From: Syngnathus acus
Taxonomy: Eukaryota; Chordata; Actinopteri; Syngnathiformes; Syngnathidae
NCBI RefSeq assembly: GCF_901709675.1
Contig: NC_051093.1
Location: 2,811,053-2,875,052, forward strand
Length of the DNA: 64,000 bases
Reading direction: 5' to 3'
Shown: positions 37,993-55,150 of the stretch, one piece after another
Layout: each line of letters starts with the position of its first letter
Numbering within the stretch: the stretch's first letter is position 1
Translations under genes and position numbers: made by a program
The notes under the pieces: model-generated
Told to the model about the DNA's origin: nothing
What the model saw: only the letters and a program-made list of their open reading frames with translations
Database searches by the model: none

Positions 37993-38010
37993 TGGCGCCC
38001 TCTAGTGACT
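37993..38010 (-). promoter_or_regulatory. CTCF-like motif
   Basis: The minus-strand sequence AGTCACTAGAGGGCGCCA matches the CTCF core CACTAGAGGGCGC. It lies about 0.9 kb upstream of foxk2. Binding is inferred from pattern only. Confidence 0.4.
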
Positions 38011-38519
38011 CGTGAAGGCTACCAGCCAACTCCCAGTCTGACAGCACATATCTCCGGTCTGACAGACACACAGCCAGCATTCCATCATGTTAAAATATTT
38101 TTTCTGAGATCATTGTTCTGCAAAAACGTTTTTACTGTCAAAAAGTATGACTATTCCCCCTTTCCCCCAGTATATTTTTCATCCAACATTCTCAAATTCA
38201 ACTTGGCGTTAAATTATAACTTTTTTAAAAAAAAAAATCTACATTTAAAGTCAAGTTTCACCTTTCAATTAATCTTTTTAACATTTTCATCATCACAAAT
38301 CAAAATAAATCGATTTGTATTGCACTTTTTGTTTGTTTAAAGACACTGTAATCACATCAATTACAGAAAGCTGAAACATCTACTTCGGTGTTTGTTCTTT
38401 GTCCCTTACCCCCACTACTGGTTTGACGGATGCTGGTGTTTTTGTGTTTTAATGTTTTGTATTTTGTTTTTGGAACGTTTTGGCGTTGTTTTGTGTCGCC
38501 ATTCGTCTGTGCCGCTTCA

Positions 38520-43694
<5,175 letters not shown>

Positions 43695-44120
43695 CCGCTC
43701 AACTCGCAACTTCTTATCCCACAACAGCGCCGCCGTGTGGAGCGGAGGGCGTTTTCTTTCCTTTGATTTCATTTCCAACAAAACACGCAAGCTTGTTGAA
43801 AAACCTGGAAACGTAGCCACATTGGAGGACTTCAACAAAGACCAATTCTGCATGAAAAAGAAAGAAGGAAAAAACATACCTGCACTTGATTCAATGTTTG
43901 TTATCTTCCTTTTCTTTTAATTACCCTATCATCTCCTTTTTTCACGCTTCGTCTCACTCTCGCTGGTAGGAAAAAAAAGAAAAACAAAGGAACCCCCAAG
44001 TTTTGCGCCATAATTGAGTCAATTACGCCCCCTCTGCGAGATTCCGATTGTCCACGTCCTAAACAAAGAAGAAAAAAACAAACATGTTTGTTCAGCCACA
44101 GTGGAGAAATGCTTTTTTAA

Positions 44121-44126
44121 AATAAA
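44121..44126 (+). other. foxk2: Likely foxk2 polyadenylation signal AATAAA
   Basis: A canonical hexamer about 430 bp past the candidate final foxk2 stop. Confidence 0.45.
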
Positions 44127-44518
44127 TTAATTTAAAGTCTTTGTTGTCACTGCTTTTTAAAAAGAATATTCGTATCACAACCATCTGGACTCATTGGACC
44201 AATTTCTTCCAGCTGGGGACACTGGGGCCAAGCTCGGGGTGAGATTCTCACTTTTTGGGGGGTAAATTATTAGTGGTAGTATTAGTATTAATGCTACAAA
44301 TAGGCCAGGTATTTCAAAAGGTTGAAATGTGTGTATGAAATTGTCTAATATAAATAGAAATGTGAAAGTAATATTCTCCATAATTAAATTAAATCAATTA
44401 CTTGAGAAGATGAAATCAATTATTCCTAATGATTTGTTATCTGTAATTAAATTCACCAGTTATTCAAAGGAAAAACATGAAAAGAAATAGCCCATTTTAG
44501 GAATGTCCAAAAGACAGT

Positions 44519-44859
44519 GAGCAGCGGTGGAACACTGGTTAGCACGACCGCCTCACAGTTAGGAGGGTGCGGGTTCGATTCCGGCCCTCCCTGTGTGGAG
44601 TTTGCATGTTCTCCCCGTGCCCATGTGGATTTTTTTCCAGGCACTCTGGTTTCCTCCCACATCCCAAAAACATGCTGGGTAGGCCGATTGAGCACTCCAA
44701 ATATGCCCCTAGGTTTGAGTGCGGATGGTTGATTGTCTCTGTGTGCCCTGCAACTCGCTGGCAACCAGTTCAGGGTGTCCCCCGCCTACTCCCCGATGAC
44801 TGCTGGGGCTCCAGCACGCCTGCGACTCCTGTGGGGATAAGGAGTACGATGGATGGATG
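44519..44859 (+). mobile_element. tRNA-derived SINE-like element
   Basis: The head reads like a tRNA-derived pol III promoter: an A-box-like TGGTTAGCACGA and a perfect B box GGGTTCGATTCC about 35 bp apart. The body contains GTGGAGTTTGCATGTTCTC and GTTTCCTCCCACATCCC, typical of a very common fish short interspersed family. The tail ends in GGATGGATG units. No clear target-site duplication was seen. It lies in sense orientation 0.4 kb after the foxk2 poly(A) signal. Confidence 0.8.
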
Positions 44860-47800
44860 TTCTTCAATTCGTGGTCGATGTGATGAAACTACAGATACTA
44901 TTTTTTTAACTGTTTTAAATCACATTTTGTGTCGAAAGCATTGTAATCGTTCATTTTTTAATCACTTCGTGGTGGCATGTCAAAACACTAATGACGTGAG
45001 TAGATTGTTTCTGTCCCGTCCTCATATGGCCACATGAGGGCGCTAAAGTCGGTTGAACTGCACTCTATTTTTTTTGGGCGAGACGTAAACTGTGGACTCA
45101 ATTACCACAAATCCTTTCGGAGTGAATCTTTTACTTATGCCCGAGTCCCCACTCACAAACATTATCAATATTTGTACAATGACACCCAAGCTAAATTGAA
45201 AATTTGTATCGTTTCTTTTGACAGTATCGGGTCAAATCTAACTAGTAGCGGACTGCAGGCAGCAATGTGGGCTGTTGCCAGCTCACTCTGCTCACGGAGT
45301 TGCCATGACGACCGCTCGTTGGCATCATTTGCATCCTTTAACAACAGCAAGCAGACCTGTTTGTGGAGGTGGCGTCTCCTTGGCAACTGGGCTCGATGTA
45401 ATATAGGCGGGGGGGGGCGCCTTCATTCACAAAAGACCAACCAACACATTTCCAATCATAGAACAACGTTGTATTTCTTTTGTAACCCCCACCACCCCCG
45501 TGTCAAAATTACCTGTTGCATATAGTTTCACATGGTCTTCACATAGATGTTATGTTATTAATGATCACAAACAATAACATAATGAAAAGTACATAGAGCA
45601 AATGTCCCCTTTCCAGTTATAGCAGAGCTTAGTGTTAATCATCAGCCAAGAAGTGACATTATCTCACAACTCATGTTTGATTTTTTTCTGGGACAAAATG
45701 GCTGCGAAAAGGTTGAAAGGCCAAAAGCAGATCAAACTATTTCCGGTAATCCTCTGCATATCAATGCCGCTAAGTCGTCTCTTGACACAAATAACTGCCA
45801 TGACAAAAGAGGAAGACAAGAGCATGCTGTGAACACTAAATAGCTGCATTCTATTTTCAGGAGACCAATCCCATTGCGGGTTTTCTCTCCTTGTGTTTGA
45901 ATGAGAGAAAAGTGAGCAAAAACGATGGTCACCACACTGCTGGACTTAGGGACACCAGCTCAAGGCAGTCAATGCAAACAAATCATCAAAATATTGAGGC
46001 TAATTGATTTGAATTTATCAATGTGTTTTTTTTTTCTCGATTCCCAACGTGTCCCAAGGAAACATAAGACTCACAAGTGCCACCACATTCCTATTCCGAG
46101 GCCTAGGGATCGGCCGGGGCCTCTCCGACCTTGCTCCTTTAAGCACATTTACGGGGCGCACCAAAGTTCGCAACGGATCCGGCGACACACCGCGCGCGGC
46201 TTCCCACGCGCGCAGTCCGCTCCGCATGATCCATTCCGGTCGGTAGGAAAATCCGCGTCCGGGTTTTGCGAGAGGTTTGTTCCCTTCTTGGAAAGTAGGT
46301 CACTGTTTGCTTTGTATTATTCAGCAAGTCGAGCAAAACTCCAACGAGCTGCCAGCCCGCCGCGCCCCACACATGCACGCGCACATGACACAAAATGAAT
46401 GCTCGGTCCAGAGCGACTGGATAGGACTGTCACGCTCGCTACGCACAACACACACGCACACACTACTGTACACAATGACGACTCACAACATGTACACAAG
46501 TCACATACATATATTCCATAGCACACTACTTTGAATATACAACACACATGCTAGCAGGTATGCTTTCCAAGGAACCGTTAATGTATGTAGGGTGTCAAAT
46601 GGAGGTCTCAAGTCACAGTTTGGGTTCACAGATATTTTCAGGTCAATGTTTAGGTCTTTAAAATTAAGGTTTCAAGCCAGAGTTGACATGAAGTTCCATT
46701 GTCAAACTTAACACCGTTTCTTGGCCTCTTCCTTTCTTTGTGGCTTTTCTTTTTTATTTCTCTTTGTCTGTCTGTTTTTCCTCCTTCCTTATTTTCTCTT
46801 GATATTCTGTCTTTCTCTTTTTGTTTTTGTCACTTAGTTTTGAGCCAGTCCGGAATCTTACATGGAATGTGAGCCTGTTACGTAACCGCCAGGATACTCG
46901 CAGGCTTTTTTTGGCGCTCCCTCTGTCTCCACGCACGCAAGCACGACAAGACGCTCAGCTACGGTTAACGTAAAAAAAGGCCAACTGGATCAAATATGTC
47001 AACAAAAACAAAACATCTGATAACATTTTTTAACCAGTTTTTTTGTCATTTAGCCAATGGGTTGCTATGATACAGCACGTCTGTCACTTTGAGAGATGGA
47101 CATCTGCTGACAAATTCCTGCGTTTGCTGATAACGTGTTAGCGGTGTGCTGGCTAACCTTTACTTTGTCCTTTAAAGTGCAAAATGCGTTGATTGAAATG
47201 CTAATCAACTCAAAAGGTTAGCATTCAAGGCGCCAGCACAAATTAATTGTGGCTACTGCTAACTACACTTTTTTCAATTCTCATCCAAAAGAAAGGCCAC
47301 CAACATATTGCATGAAAATCATACAGAGGCCAAAAAAAACACTGAAGTAAAAAGACGCCCCAAAGAAAAAGACACCTAGTCAAAGAGACATTGGGACAAG
47401 TAAACTAAACAACAGCTAGCCAAGTACACGTCCATTGTTGTTTGCTAGCGTGCTACGCCGGTATCAGCCACAAGCACAGCGCCAATTAGTGATGGTGCAT
47501 GCATGCTGCAGCGCATTCACGTCTGTTAGCCGCCAACGCTTTATGAGCATCCAAACCACGACGCATTGGTCTCGCTGGCAAGGCAATGATTGTTAATAAG
47601 ACGCTTACAAAAAAGTTCCTGCGTCTTTTATTGTGATTAGAAACTTTTGGCCAATCGGTGAGCAGAATCAAGTTCACAAAAGGGGACAAACTCATAACCA
47701 AGATGGCGGCGCCGGTTAAAAGGTTTGGCCCGGCAGGAATTTTGGGTGTCATGTTATGATATCATGCTTTAAAGTCACACTAATGTCATGTTATGAGGTC

Positions 47801-49590
47801 ACATTATAAAAACTAACCTTCGATTAATCGTTGCACCTTTAATTAAACTATTCAAATGTATGTAAATGTAATAGCGGTGACATAAAAAAAAAAACAGCGC
47901 CAATAATATTAATATTTCTCGTGATAGTTTCTGGGAAAATTATACGCTAGTGAAGGAAAAAAGTGTTATTGTAAACACCATTATGATGTCATCAACAAGA
48001 AAATCATTCAAATCAACTTCAAATCTTCCAGCGCTCTCAAGTCAGAATAAATAAGTAAAAAAGCCAATCCAAATACTCCCACAAGCGCTGTGTCCTCAGA
48101 TGACAGGCACGGCTTTTGTTGTCGGCAGAGGAAGCGCAGCGGGAGACTGGTCGGTCGACATGTGTTTGCAAACGTGTCGCCCAGCACTCACCGCATGTGA
48201 CTCCGTGTGTGTGCGCGTCTGGCGGGGCGCCGCCCTCACACACGCACTTCCATGCTAATTTCCCTTAGCCCGCCTATGGCGTTTTGCACAATGCCTTAGC
48301 ATCAAGCTAGCAGACTTATGCTAAAGGTAGCTTGGACATTCGGATTGTTAGATGGGAAATGTTTGCCTTTTCGTCTGTGGTTTCACAACATCAACAAGCC
48401 TATTTATCTAACCACACGCTTCATTCAAACAAACATTTATCCCCTTTGATGAAGATTGGATCTCTGGGAGCCCATCACGAGGTGCCAGCTAAATGGCACC
48501 GCCTGTTGCAGCTTCGCCACTCGGGACTGGTCGCGGGAGGGCGACTGAGTGGCTGGAATTGTAGCGCGTTGCATAACAGCGGCGCCTTGTAGGACTTTTT
48601 GGCCCAAGGGTTACCCAGGACAGATTATTGGTGTGGAGATGCGCAGCCTATAAAGAGCAATTTGAAGTGCAATCTTCATTTCAGACAACTTTAAAAAACA
48701 ACAACAATACTATCAGGATTATTAGCATAACAATTTGAATTTTGGACCTTTTGAAAAAAAGTATGCTTCACTTAAATGTTTTGTGTGCGTGGGTGTGCGT
48801 ATGGGTGTGTGTTGACTTGTTGTATTGTTGTGGCTCCCGAGAAGGAGGAGGCGTGACAGATTCAAGCTCATCAGCGGATGATCGGTCCCACACAAACGCC
48901 AGCTTTGTTTTTGTCATGTGTCTCATCATAAGCCTCAAGGCGCCAAGCTAAGCTTCGCTAATCATGTGGTTCTTTGCCATGGATTTTCACACCGTTCGCT
49001 ATGTCAGTACTTCAGCATCATTGCCATCATCTTTATTCAAAAGTTGAAGCCTGCAGAAAAATGCAAATGTATGCATGTTTTCTCACTTTTTTTCAACCAT
49101 CGATGGTGTGAGGCAGCACAGGAGAGGTGGCAACACAAACAAGTCTTAGCTTTCAATCAAAATTTGAAACATTTGAGCAGTTCTTCCATATCCTGGAAGT
49201 GCACTCAGTTGTCCGCGTACGAGGATGCTCGTTGACCTCGTTAATAAGATTGCAGGTAGTGGAAGTTTTATTTGATTGTAAAGGCCTTTGGCAGATTAGA
49301 TCAACATCACAACACATGTAGGCGGACGAATATCCACAGGATGAAATGCAGCCAAGAAAAACCGTGAGAATAAATTACCACAATTTTATGGAGCAAACTT
49401 TAGTCGCTGACAAATGTAGGTCAGTGATTCTGATAGCGTTTGGGCCTTCCATTTATGGTGACAACCATTTAAAAGCCTTCCACTATTTCATTCATTTCGA
49501 ACAAATGAATGAGCAATGCATATTTGTGAAAATTAATTCACGCCATTTTCGTTTGTGACTGAAAGCAGCTTTTTGTTTTCCCACGTCCTC
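44860..49590. other. Intergenic foxk2-hlf
   Basis: About 4.7 kb with no gene recognised. Notable contents are a CpG-rich patch at 46080-46280, a CA-rich stretch at about 46443-46470 and an ATTAATCG fragment at about 47823 that resembles hAT-type debris. Open frames here lack domains. The frame at 44567-45037 lies largely in the SINE. Confidence 0.6.
46080..46280. promoter_or_regulatory. Isolated CpG-rich patch
   Basis: A locally CpG-dense stretch (GGATCGGCCGGGGCC, CACCGCGCGCGGC, CACGCGCGCAG) in otherwise AT-rich intergenic DNA, 3.7 kb upstream of the hlf ATG. It could be a distal or alternative promoter. No coding exon is attached to it. Confidence 0.35.
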
Positions 49591-49626
49591 CGAGGGTGTC
49601 GCCACCGGCCCCGCTCTCCAATGCTG

Positions 49627-49634
49627 TGACGTCA
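49627..49634 (+). promoter_or_regulatory. hlf: Full CRE (TGACGTCA) in hlf promoter
   Basis: A perfect palindromic cAMP-response element about 360 bp upstream of the hlf ATG, within GC-rich sequence that looks like the promoter. CREB/ATF occupancy is inferred. Confidence 0.6.
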
Positions 49635-49690
49635 GCTGTTTCAGCACATGCACGCCGTGTGCAGGGCGAGACAGGAGGGGCGGGGGCGCA

Positions 49691-49740
49691 GCCTAGCCTA
49701 GCTTAGCCTAGCATATTTTAGTTTAGCCTAGTTTAGTTTA
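49691..49740 (+). repeat. Degenerate (TAGCC/TAGTT)n tract
   Basis: Short tandem units AGCCTAGCCTAGCTT then TTAGTTTAGCC in the hlf promoter/leader. Confidence 0.8.
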
Positions 49741-49832
49741 TTTGCTCCCTCCTCCCTTCCTTCCTTGCCTCCTCCCTCCCTCTCTCCGCCTGTCAAAGCC
49801 GAGCAGCCTCCGCCCTCCACCTCCAGTCCGCC

Positions 49833-49863
49833 GCCTGCCTGCCTGCCTGCCTGCCTGCCTGCC
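49833..49863 (+). repeat. hlf: (CCTG)n tract in hlf 5' leader
   Basis: About seven CCTG units upstream of the hlf ATG. The hlf frame is open through it, so it would code Pro-Ala-Cys-Leu repeats if translation began upstream. Confidence 0.9.
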
Positions 49864-49989
49864 AGCTCGCCTCGACGCCAGCACCCCAGCCAGCCCGCCG
49901 GCCGCCTGAGCTCCTTTCCATCGTCCGCGAGTCCCCCCGGGCCGCCCCAGTCTGAGCCAGCAGCGGGATTTCGACGCCCCCTGGAGAAA

Positions 49990-50128
49990 ATGGCCAGCAG
50001 ACCTCTATCCGTCAACGCAGCTTTCCTGCCGCCGACTCACGGCGTGCTCAAGTCGCTGCTGGAGAACCCGCTCAAGCTGCCCTTCCACCACGAAGAAGGT
50101 ACGCGATTGAATTTCTCGGCGACCTCGT

Positions 50129-50162
<34 letters not shown>

Positions 50163-53100
50163 CTTTTACGGGAGAAAAAATAAACGCACAAATGTATTCA
50201 TTCGGTGCAAGGACGAGCAGAACATAACAATTCATGCTGGCTTGGCCGATTTGTGCAGATTAGTTTGACGAAAAAGACATTTGAATGGCTGTCGATTTTC
50301 GTCCGCAGGTGCATTGCTATCTTTTAGGGGAAGTTGCGTCTCCAACCTGTAAAGCGTTCGTGTTTATGGAGATTACGTAGATTACCCGTGTCACCCATAG
50401 GGGGCGCCTTGCACTCTAATCCTCAGGGGGAAAAAACTAAGATTAAACTCCTTTTTGTTTTATAGGAAAAGCTTTTTTTTATATCAATTTCTTCTGTTAA
50501 TGTTCTGATTTATTCAAGTCAGAGATTGAGTTTGCTAACGACAGGGGAGGAAATAGACAAGAAGGGGCTGTTTATATGTTCAATATTTGCCACACAGATC
50601 AAGATTCCCCACGGAAATCAGATAGGAAATGATTTATTGAAGACAATGTTTCATAACGGGTTTTATTCTCAGCATTTTTTGTCGAACAGCTTTTTTACTC
50701 TTTATTTTAAACTAAATGGAAAATATATCCAGATATGCCCAGCATGGAAGCACGGTCATTACTTGGCAATAGTCTGTGGATGTGGTGTAGTACCACTTTG
50801 TGCCACTTGGTTGAATTTAATATCACTTCAGAATTTCACCCTCTCACCAGCAAATGTTCTCCAATTTCTGTTTGATGCTATAAAAATATGTTTTTATGGT
50901 TCCATATCACAGCTGAGGAACATATCCTCGCTAAAAATAGGACTTCACGCTTTTACTCATATGACATAATTTAGGATTTTTGGGGGGTTCTGAACGCAAC
51001 GACTGACTTTGGTTTCTAGGAAGAGCCACACTTCCGTGATCATTCGATTGATAAACCTGTTGAACCTGTCTGTGCCATTGTGTTACGTACTGCTCGTAAT
51101 AAAGCAAATGAAATTGGCGGCTGTCTTTGGAAAATTCCTGCTGCGTCCTCGCACGTAAGATAATTAACTTAGAATTAAGTTCACAATTAGCATTTCTATT
51201 TGCTAAGCCTGGAGAAAAAAAAACTCCTCAATGTGTTGTGGCCAAATGAAGGCCTTCATTCTGCCTCCAAAATAATTTGTAATCCTTAAAGCCGCTGCTC
51301 GAAGTCCTCAAAGCCATACGCAGTAAACATTGTTTTGGTTCCTTTGAAAACTAGCTTTTGTGTCGGCGGACAGCAATATTCAGCAACAATATTCCGACAT
51401 GCACACTCGTCAATAATATAAAAACTACGAAGAAAGCAAACCAAAATGGTGTACTTCCTGTTCAAATTGGGACCGCTGGCATGTGTTTGTCGTTGTGCGT
51501 GAGATTAATTTTGCAGACGAGCTGGCTGAGAGCCTGTTCCACGCCTGCCGCTTGAAAAACGTGCTTGGCAAATATATACTCGTTAGTGGCGTAACCGATT
51601 GCCTTGCCGCCAGCGTAGCGCCAGCCGGTAACTCCGCTTTCCCGTCCCGCAGGTTTCGGCAAGGACAAGGACAAGGAGAAGAACCTCGAGGATGAGAGCG
51701 GCGACGCCAACCCGCCGCAGTCGGCCTTCCTGGGGCCAACGCTTTGGGACAAGACGCTGCCCTACGATGGCGACAACTTCCAGCTGGAGTACATGGACCT
51801 GGAGGAGTTCCTGTCCGAGAACGGCATTCCCGCCAACACTGCGCACGGCGACCACCACCATCAGCAGCAGCCGCCACAGGTGGCCCCGCCCCCCCAGGCC
51901 GCGCCAGCCCCCTCGGTGGTGGACCTGAGCAACCGCGCCGCCACCCCGGTGCACAGCGGCGTGCCACCACCACCGCAGCAACAGACGTGTTTGCGAAGCC
52001 CTAACGCCACAGGTAACAATGGCACACAAAACACATGCGTGGACTTGCTGCGATAGGTTGCTGACACGTTTGATGGAAGCTAAATCATTTTCTTTGGCAT
52101 GGTGCCAATACTCAGTGCACTAGCAGATACTTGTGGATGATGCTGATACCACCCACTGATATTTAAGGCAAAGAAAATGGAATCCTCCTGGACAGCAGTT
52201 GGCGGAAAGGGTTTTGATATATCTAAAGGTATTGGTACTCGGGATTGCTAAGTACTCCGAGTAAATACTTGTATCGGTCTTGGTCTGGAAAAAAGTGTGC
52301 AAGTGCTTGCGTGTTTGATTGAAATCCAACTTGCACTTGATTGCATTTACACATGCGCACAGAATGCCATCATTTAATTGAGAGGAAGAATTGGAGTCTG
52401 TACTGCTGGTGTTGCCACGGCAACTGGGACATTTAAGTTACATAAAGAGCTCGCCTCCTTCCAAAAAAAAACACCAAATCCGGCTTGATGATTCCAGAAA
52501 ACATCTTGGAATTTATGCAGACGCACGTGAACTTGCTCCTAAAGAAACGGATCAAAACGCAATGCTTTGTGGGTTTGTGTTGCCTGGTTGCTAGGCAACA
52601 CGAACGCCGCCTTTACAAAATAATATCATTGAGATTTTTTCATTAGTTGTGTTTGAAGACTATAAAAGGGGACGTCACGTCCAAAATGTTCCGGACAATT
52701 AAATGGTTTGCAAAACAGTTGAGCCGTGATTGGTCGTTACCTGAGCGACTATGATGTCTTTTAGTGGACTGCAAGTGGCAAAATGGCTGACCCCGGGATG
52801 GCTCAAAATGGCTGCCTTTTGCCACTTTGTTCCTATTCCATAAAGACAAGAGTCATCACAAGGCCGTCTTGAAACTACTTGTCTCGCTGACAACACATCA
52901 TTTTCACTTGAGTTTGTGAGAGGACAAAATGACTTAGTGAAGACTGGCGACCACTCATTTGTTGTTGACCTGTACCCTGACATTTCCTAGCGACCAGTCC
53001 ACTTTTTACTGGCCAAATTTGTCGGCACACGGCGTGCAGGGAAGTGGCCGACACAGCGGGTTGCATTTCCACGGCAGGTGTCGAGTAACGCCAGGTGCTC

Positions 53101-55150
53101 ATGCGTGTGTGTGACACGTGCACGCCACACCGCCTCCCTGGTGCATGTGTCCTCACGACACACATGCAAGCAGCATGTGCGGCCCCACCTCGTCCTCTCA
53201 TGCGCTCTCGTTTTCTTTCAGCCGCTCTCATGCCCCCCCCCCTTCCTCGCCCAGCACAGCTTGTCCCGGCTCACATGGACTCAGGCGTGTGTGCGTGCGT
53301 GTGTCACGTGAACTCTTGTTCCTGCTTGGTGGTTTGGCTTGACAACAACAACAGCACCCTGGTGTGTTTAACATAGAAGTGCGTGCGTGCGTGCGCTTGC
53401 ACTGAATGTGTAAGTGTGGCTAAGAGAGAACTGTTTTCGAAATATGTTTATGTTTACCCATGAGTGGATTATGAACACAACATAAAAGCTGGGAAGTATA
53501 GCGCCAACTCCTGCTGAGCACTTACTTTTTTTTTTTTTGTTCTCCCAAGTATCAGTGGCTTGTATTGACAATGAGGTGGTTGATGTTTTAGTTAGGGTCG
53601 TCATGACGACTCATGAGATGGGTTTATCGATCGTCAGCAAGCTTCCGTTTGCAATCGTGCATCTCCCCAGGAGATCCGGTGTTGTCTGCAATTTAACAAA
53701 GTGCCCTTGAAAGCGTGACGTCAGGATGTTGACAAAATAAAAGCACAAAGTCACAATCAAATTGTCTAGACCAGTGGTTCTTAACCTGGGTTCGGTGAGT
53801 CGGTCTCAGGGGTTCGTTCGAACACCCCTGAATGTCGTGTAGGTTCGTGATGACTCATATCTGAACTGGTCTCGCAAAGGCAACGGCAGAAGTCACACTG
53901 ATTTGCAGTCATTTGTTGCGAGTTCATGCATGGTTTTGTTCTTTGAACAAGGTGATGTTCATGCATGGCTCATTTTGTGCACCATTAAAAAACATCTGTC
54001 TTGAATTTGAAAAAAATATATATTTTTCACTAAAGAAGGGTATGGTGAATGTGCATATGAAACTGGTGGGGTTCGGTACCTCCAACAAGGTTAAGAACCA
54101 CTGATCTTGACGTTATTCGCTTTGAAACTAAACATCGTGAAGTAGGACGTAGAAAATCTCGCTCGCTCAAACTGCGATTAGCACAGCCCGCGCACTTTGT
54201 CCCCTGCAAGTTGCTCAGCGGCTTGCGTTTAGGGTCAAAGTTTGGCCGCGCGTACACGCGAGCTTATCTTGAGCTGCGTCCTGCTAGCTCAACTGTAGTG
54301 ACAATATAAACATGGTGATTCAAATGTCAGTTATGGTCACCTACTTCCTGTCGGACCATCGTGAACTGGCCACTCTGACGCTTTTAGCATTGTAGCCTCT
54401 AAGCTAATGGGGAAGGCCGAGGTGACTTGTTGACGCCGTCTGTTTTTAGCGCCACTAAGGAGTTTTTGTCAATGCTGATCAGCCAGTGCACACATGCACA
54501 GAAGTCAAAGGGGCCTGTTGCCATGGAGACTATAGTGGCGCGGTATTAATGACGCGGATGTGCTTTGTTCCTCAGGGTCACGCGACACCCCCAGCCCCAT
54601 CGACCCCGAGTCCATCCAGGTGGCGCTGAGCTACGAGCCCGACCCGGCCGACCTGGCGCTGTCCAGCGTGCCGGGCCAAGCTGTCTTTGACCCGCGCAAG
54701 CACAAGTTCTCGCCCGAGGAGCTCAAGCCGCAGCCAATGATCAAGAAGGCCCGCAAGGTCTTCATACCCGAGGACCTCAAGGTGAATGACGCACGCACGC
54801 ACGCACGCGCATGTTTGGTCACAGACAAAAAATAATAATTCTCGCCGTCTTCCAAAATTGATTCAATTAAAAATAAAAGCCTTCAAATTCAACCCTCCTT
54901 TTCTAACGCAGTTTTGTTTTGCGGCACCGTGCAGGACAACAAGTACTGGGCACGGCGCAGAAAGAACAACGTGGCGGCCAAACGGTCGAGGGATGCGCGG
55001 CGGCTGAAGGAAAACCAGATCGCCATCCGGGCAGGCTTCCTGGAGAAGGAGAATGCCGCTCTGCGCCTGGAGGTGTCTGACCTGCGCAAGGAGCTCGGCC
55101 GCTGCAAGAACATCGTGGCCAAGTACCAGGCCCGGCACGGCCCCCTGTGA
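49990..55150 (+). CDS. hlf: HLF, PAR-domain bZIP transcription factor
   Basis: HLF is a nuclear PAR-bZIP activator (with TEF and DBP) that binds RTTAYGTAAY D-box sites and is a clock-output regulator. Exons are 49990-50098, 51653-52012, 54576-54781 and 54935-55150, all in frame, giving 296 aa against 295 in human. The N-terminus has [18 protein letters not shown]. An activation region follows ([34 protein letters not shown]). Residues 169-225 are the proline/acidic-rich PAR domain ([41 protein letters not shown]). The basic region is about 226-250 ([19 protein letters not shown]), then a leucine zipper ending KYQARHGPL. The ATG lies in ...CTG GAG AAA ATG GCC. The middle region is Gln/Pro/His-rich. 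Neighbouring mmd supports HLF over TEF or DBP. Confidence 0.97.
50099..51652 (+). other. hlf: hlf intron 1 with long T-run
   Basis: A 1.55-kb intron. A run of about 31 T lies at 50130-50160, close to the donor. A CTCF-like CACCCATAGGGGGCGCC is at 50392-50408. The remainder is AT-rich with no exon. An open frame at 50526-50969 has no domain. Confidence 0.65.
50392..50408 (+). promoter_or_regulatory. CTCF-like motif
   Basis: CACCCATAGGGGGCGCC fits the CTCF core with one or two mismatches. It lies in hlf intron 1. Confidence 0.3.
52013..54575 (+). other. hlf: hlf intron 2
   Basis: A 2.6-kb intron. It hosts the hAT-like element at 53772-54103 and short GT/GC-rich tracts near 53284-53310 and 53380-53396. 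No exon was identified. Confidence 0.7.
53772..54103. mobile_element. Non-autonomous hAT-like element (MITE)
   Basis: Terminal inverted repeats CAGTGGTTCTTAACC at the left and GGTTAAGAACCACTG at the right are perfect over 15 bp. Flanking 8-mers GTCTAGAC and ATCTTGAC agree at six of eight positions. The left one fits the hAT target preference nTCTAGAn. The 332-bp interior has no transposase frame. Confidence 0.85.

Larger units (their letters stand above)
35841..38430. other. Intergenic TMEM238-like to foxk2
   Basis: About 2.6 kb without a gene. It holds a 151-bp-period tandem duplication (37318-37600), a (CTAA)n microsatellite (37735-37780) and a CTCF-like site (37993-38010). An ATCGATTCATCG fragment near 37849 is likely transposon debris. 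Confidence 0.65.

Noticed and set aside
44567-45037. 156-codon frame between foxk2 and hlf
   Set aside because: Largely inside the SINE; translation of a repeat.
51425-52029. Minus-strand open frames over hlf exon 2
   Set aside because: Antisense of a GC-rich exon; the plus strand carries clear HLF motifs.
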